Of a stretch of DNA of 19,822 bases, positions 19,396 to 19,822 are shown in pieces. The stretch lies in assembly GCA_002483135.1 (NCBI GenBank), contig DLHI01000037.1:1-19822 (forward strand), given 5' to 3'. Under the pieces are notes generated by a model that had not been told where the DNA came from, did not search any database, and saw only the letters and a program-made list of their open reading frames with translations. Numbering within the stretch: the stretch's first letter is position 1; the number at the start of each line of letters is the position of its first letter. Origin of the DNA: Hyphomonadaceae bacterium UBA7672 (GTDB lineage: Bacteria > Pseudomonadota > Alphaproteobacteria > Caulobacterales > Hyphomonadaceae). Made by a program: the position numbers and the translations under genes.

Positions 19396-19822
19396 CTATT
19401 CCGCTTCTGCCGCCTCCGCGATGCGGGCGGCGCGGAGCATGGAGGGGAGCGAGACCTCGCCTTCGCGGCAGGCGTATTCGGTGATCGGGCCGTGGGACGG
19501 GCGGAATTCGTACTCGCCGCCCCAGGGGCTTTCCCACTTCGTCGCGTCTTCAACGGTGAAGGCGTAGTGGAGGCGGTTATCGGCGCGGCGGGTGAAGCGT
19601 TCGGTGACTTTCAGGTTGATCCATGAGCCGCGGAACATCTGTTCGGCGGGGAAATTTGTGGTCTCGACGACGAGCGTCTCGCCTTCCCACCAGCCGATGG
19701 AGTCGCCGAGATAGGGGCGGATGCCGTCTTTGCGATGCGTGCTGTTGAGGCGGACGATGCGGGCGTCGTGGATCATCTCCACGAGGATGACGACGTGGTC
19801 GGCGGTCTGCACGATCTGGTAG
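19396..19822 (-). CDS. Conserved hypothetical protein, C-terminal part (runs off right edge)
   Basis: The frame is open to the window end, giving the last 142 residues of a larger minus-strand gene. It reads YQIVQTADHVVILVEMIHDARIVRL, then IRPYLGDSIGWWEGETLVVETTNFP, then LKVTERFTRRADNRLHYAFTVEDATKWESPWGGEYEF, ending PITEYACREGEVSLPSMLRAARIAEAAEAE. I recognise this as a widespread conserved domain of unknown function, often in secreted proteins of Sphingomonadales, Caulobacterales and Acidobacteria, with the WWEGxTLVVETTNF signature. The signal sequence and N-terminus lie beyond 19822. The GTG at 19812 is internal, not the start. It converges on the methyltransferase across the repeat-filled spacer. 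Confidence 0.8.
   Translation of the reverse strand, partial: YQIVQTADHVVILVEMIHDARIVRLNSTHRKDGIRPYLGDSIGWWEGETLVVETTNFPAEQMFRGSWINLKVTERFTRRADNRLHYAFTVEDATKWESPWGGEYEFRPSHGPITEYACREGEVSLPSMLRAARIAEAAEAE

Overview
The window is GC-rich DNA with densely packed genes on both strands. It most likely comes from an alphaproteobacterial chromosome, with Caulobacterales/Hyphomonadaceae as my best guess. The basis is the slt / dapA / smpB neighbourhood typical of Alphaproteobacteria, the codon bias, a propionate-type mutA gene, and many short palindromic intergenic elements of the TCATCCCGG and CCTCCCCC types common in these genomes. Taxonomy is inferred from gene style only. I saw no rRNA, tRNA, CRISPR array, integrase or transposase.

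Layout. 1-4102: a partial hypothetical gene at the left edge, then smpB and dapA on the minus strand, with a soluble lytic transglycosylase diverging on the plus strand. 4103-6660: a repeat element; a solitary Tat-exported protein of the T4 gp19/tail-tube family; a divergent lipoprotein metallo-beta-lactamase of the AHL-lactonase type; and a six-helix membrane protein. 6661-9825: a coupled pair on the minus strand (divergent PIG-L/LmbE-like protein, then a GT4-like glycosyltransferase) and a PLP-dependent threonine/serine dehydratase. 9826-11498: a 9-bp dyad in a divergent promoter region, a GFA-domain protein, a 123-bp element with perfect 39-bp inverted arms, and a nitronate monooxygenase.

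11585-14292: a type VII toxin-antitoxin pair (MntA nucleotidyltransferase, HepT HEPN RNase), then the small subunit of methylmalonyl-CoA mutase without its large subunit nearby. 14296-15967: a tight minus-strand cassette of PNPOx-like protein, DUF4160, DUF2442 and an unrecognised protein. 16199-18342: a Tat lipoprotein with a DUF1906 glycoside-hydrolase-like domain and an SH3-like tail, and an SDR oxidoreductase. 18452-19822: an ETF-beta-type lysine methyltransferase and the C-terminal part of a conserved hypothetical gene running off the right edge.

Most genes are housekeeping or general metabolism: trans-translation, lysine/peptidoglycan precursor synthesis, wall turnover, propionyl-CoA use, amino-acid deamination. 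Three things stand out: the isolated Tat-exported tail-tube homologue, the two small-gene cassettes (MntA/HepT and DUF4160/DUF2442 plus one), and the two or three families of non-coding inverted-repeat elements placed at gene ends. I do not see a complete undescribed multi-gene system. The tail-tube homologue and the DUF4160 cassette are the best candidates for undescribed biology.
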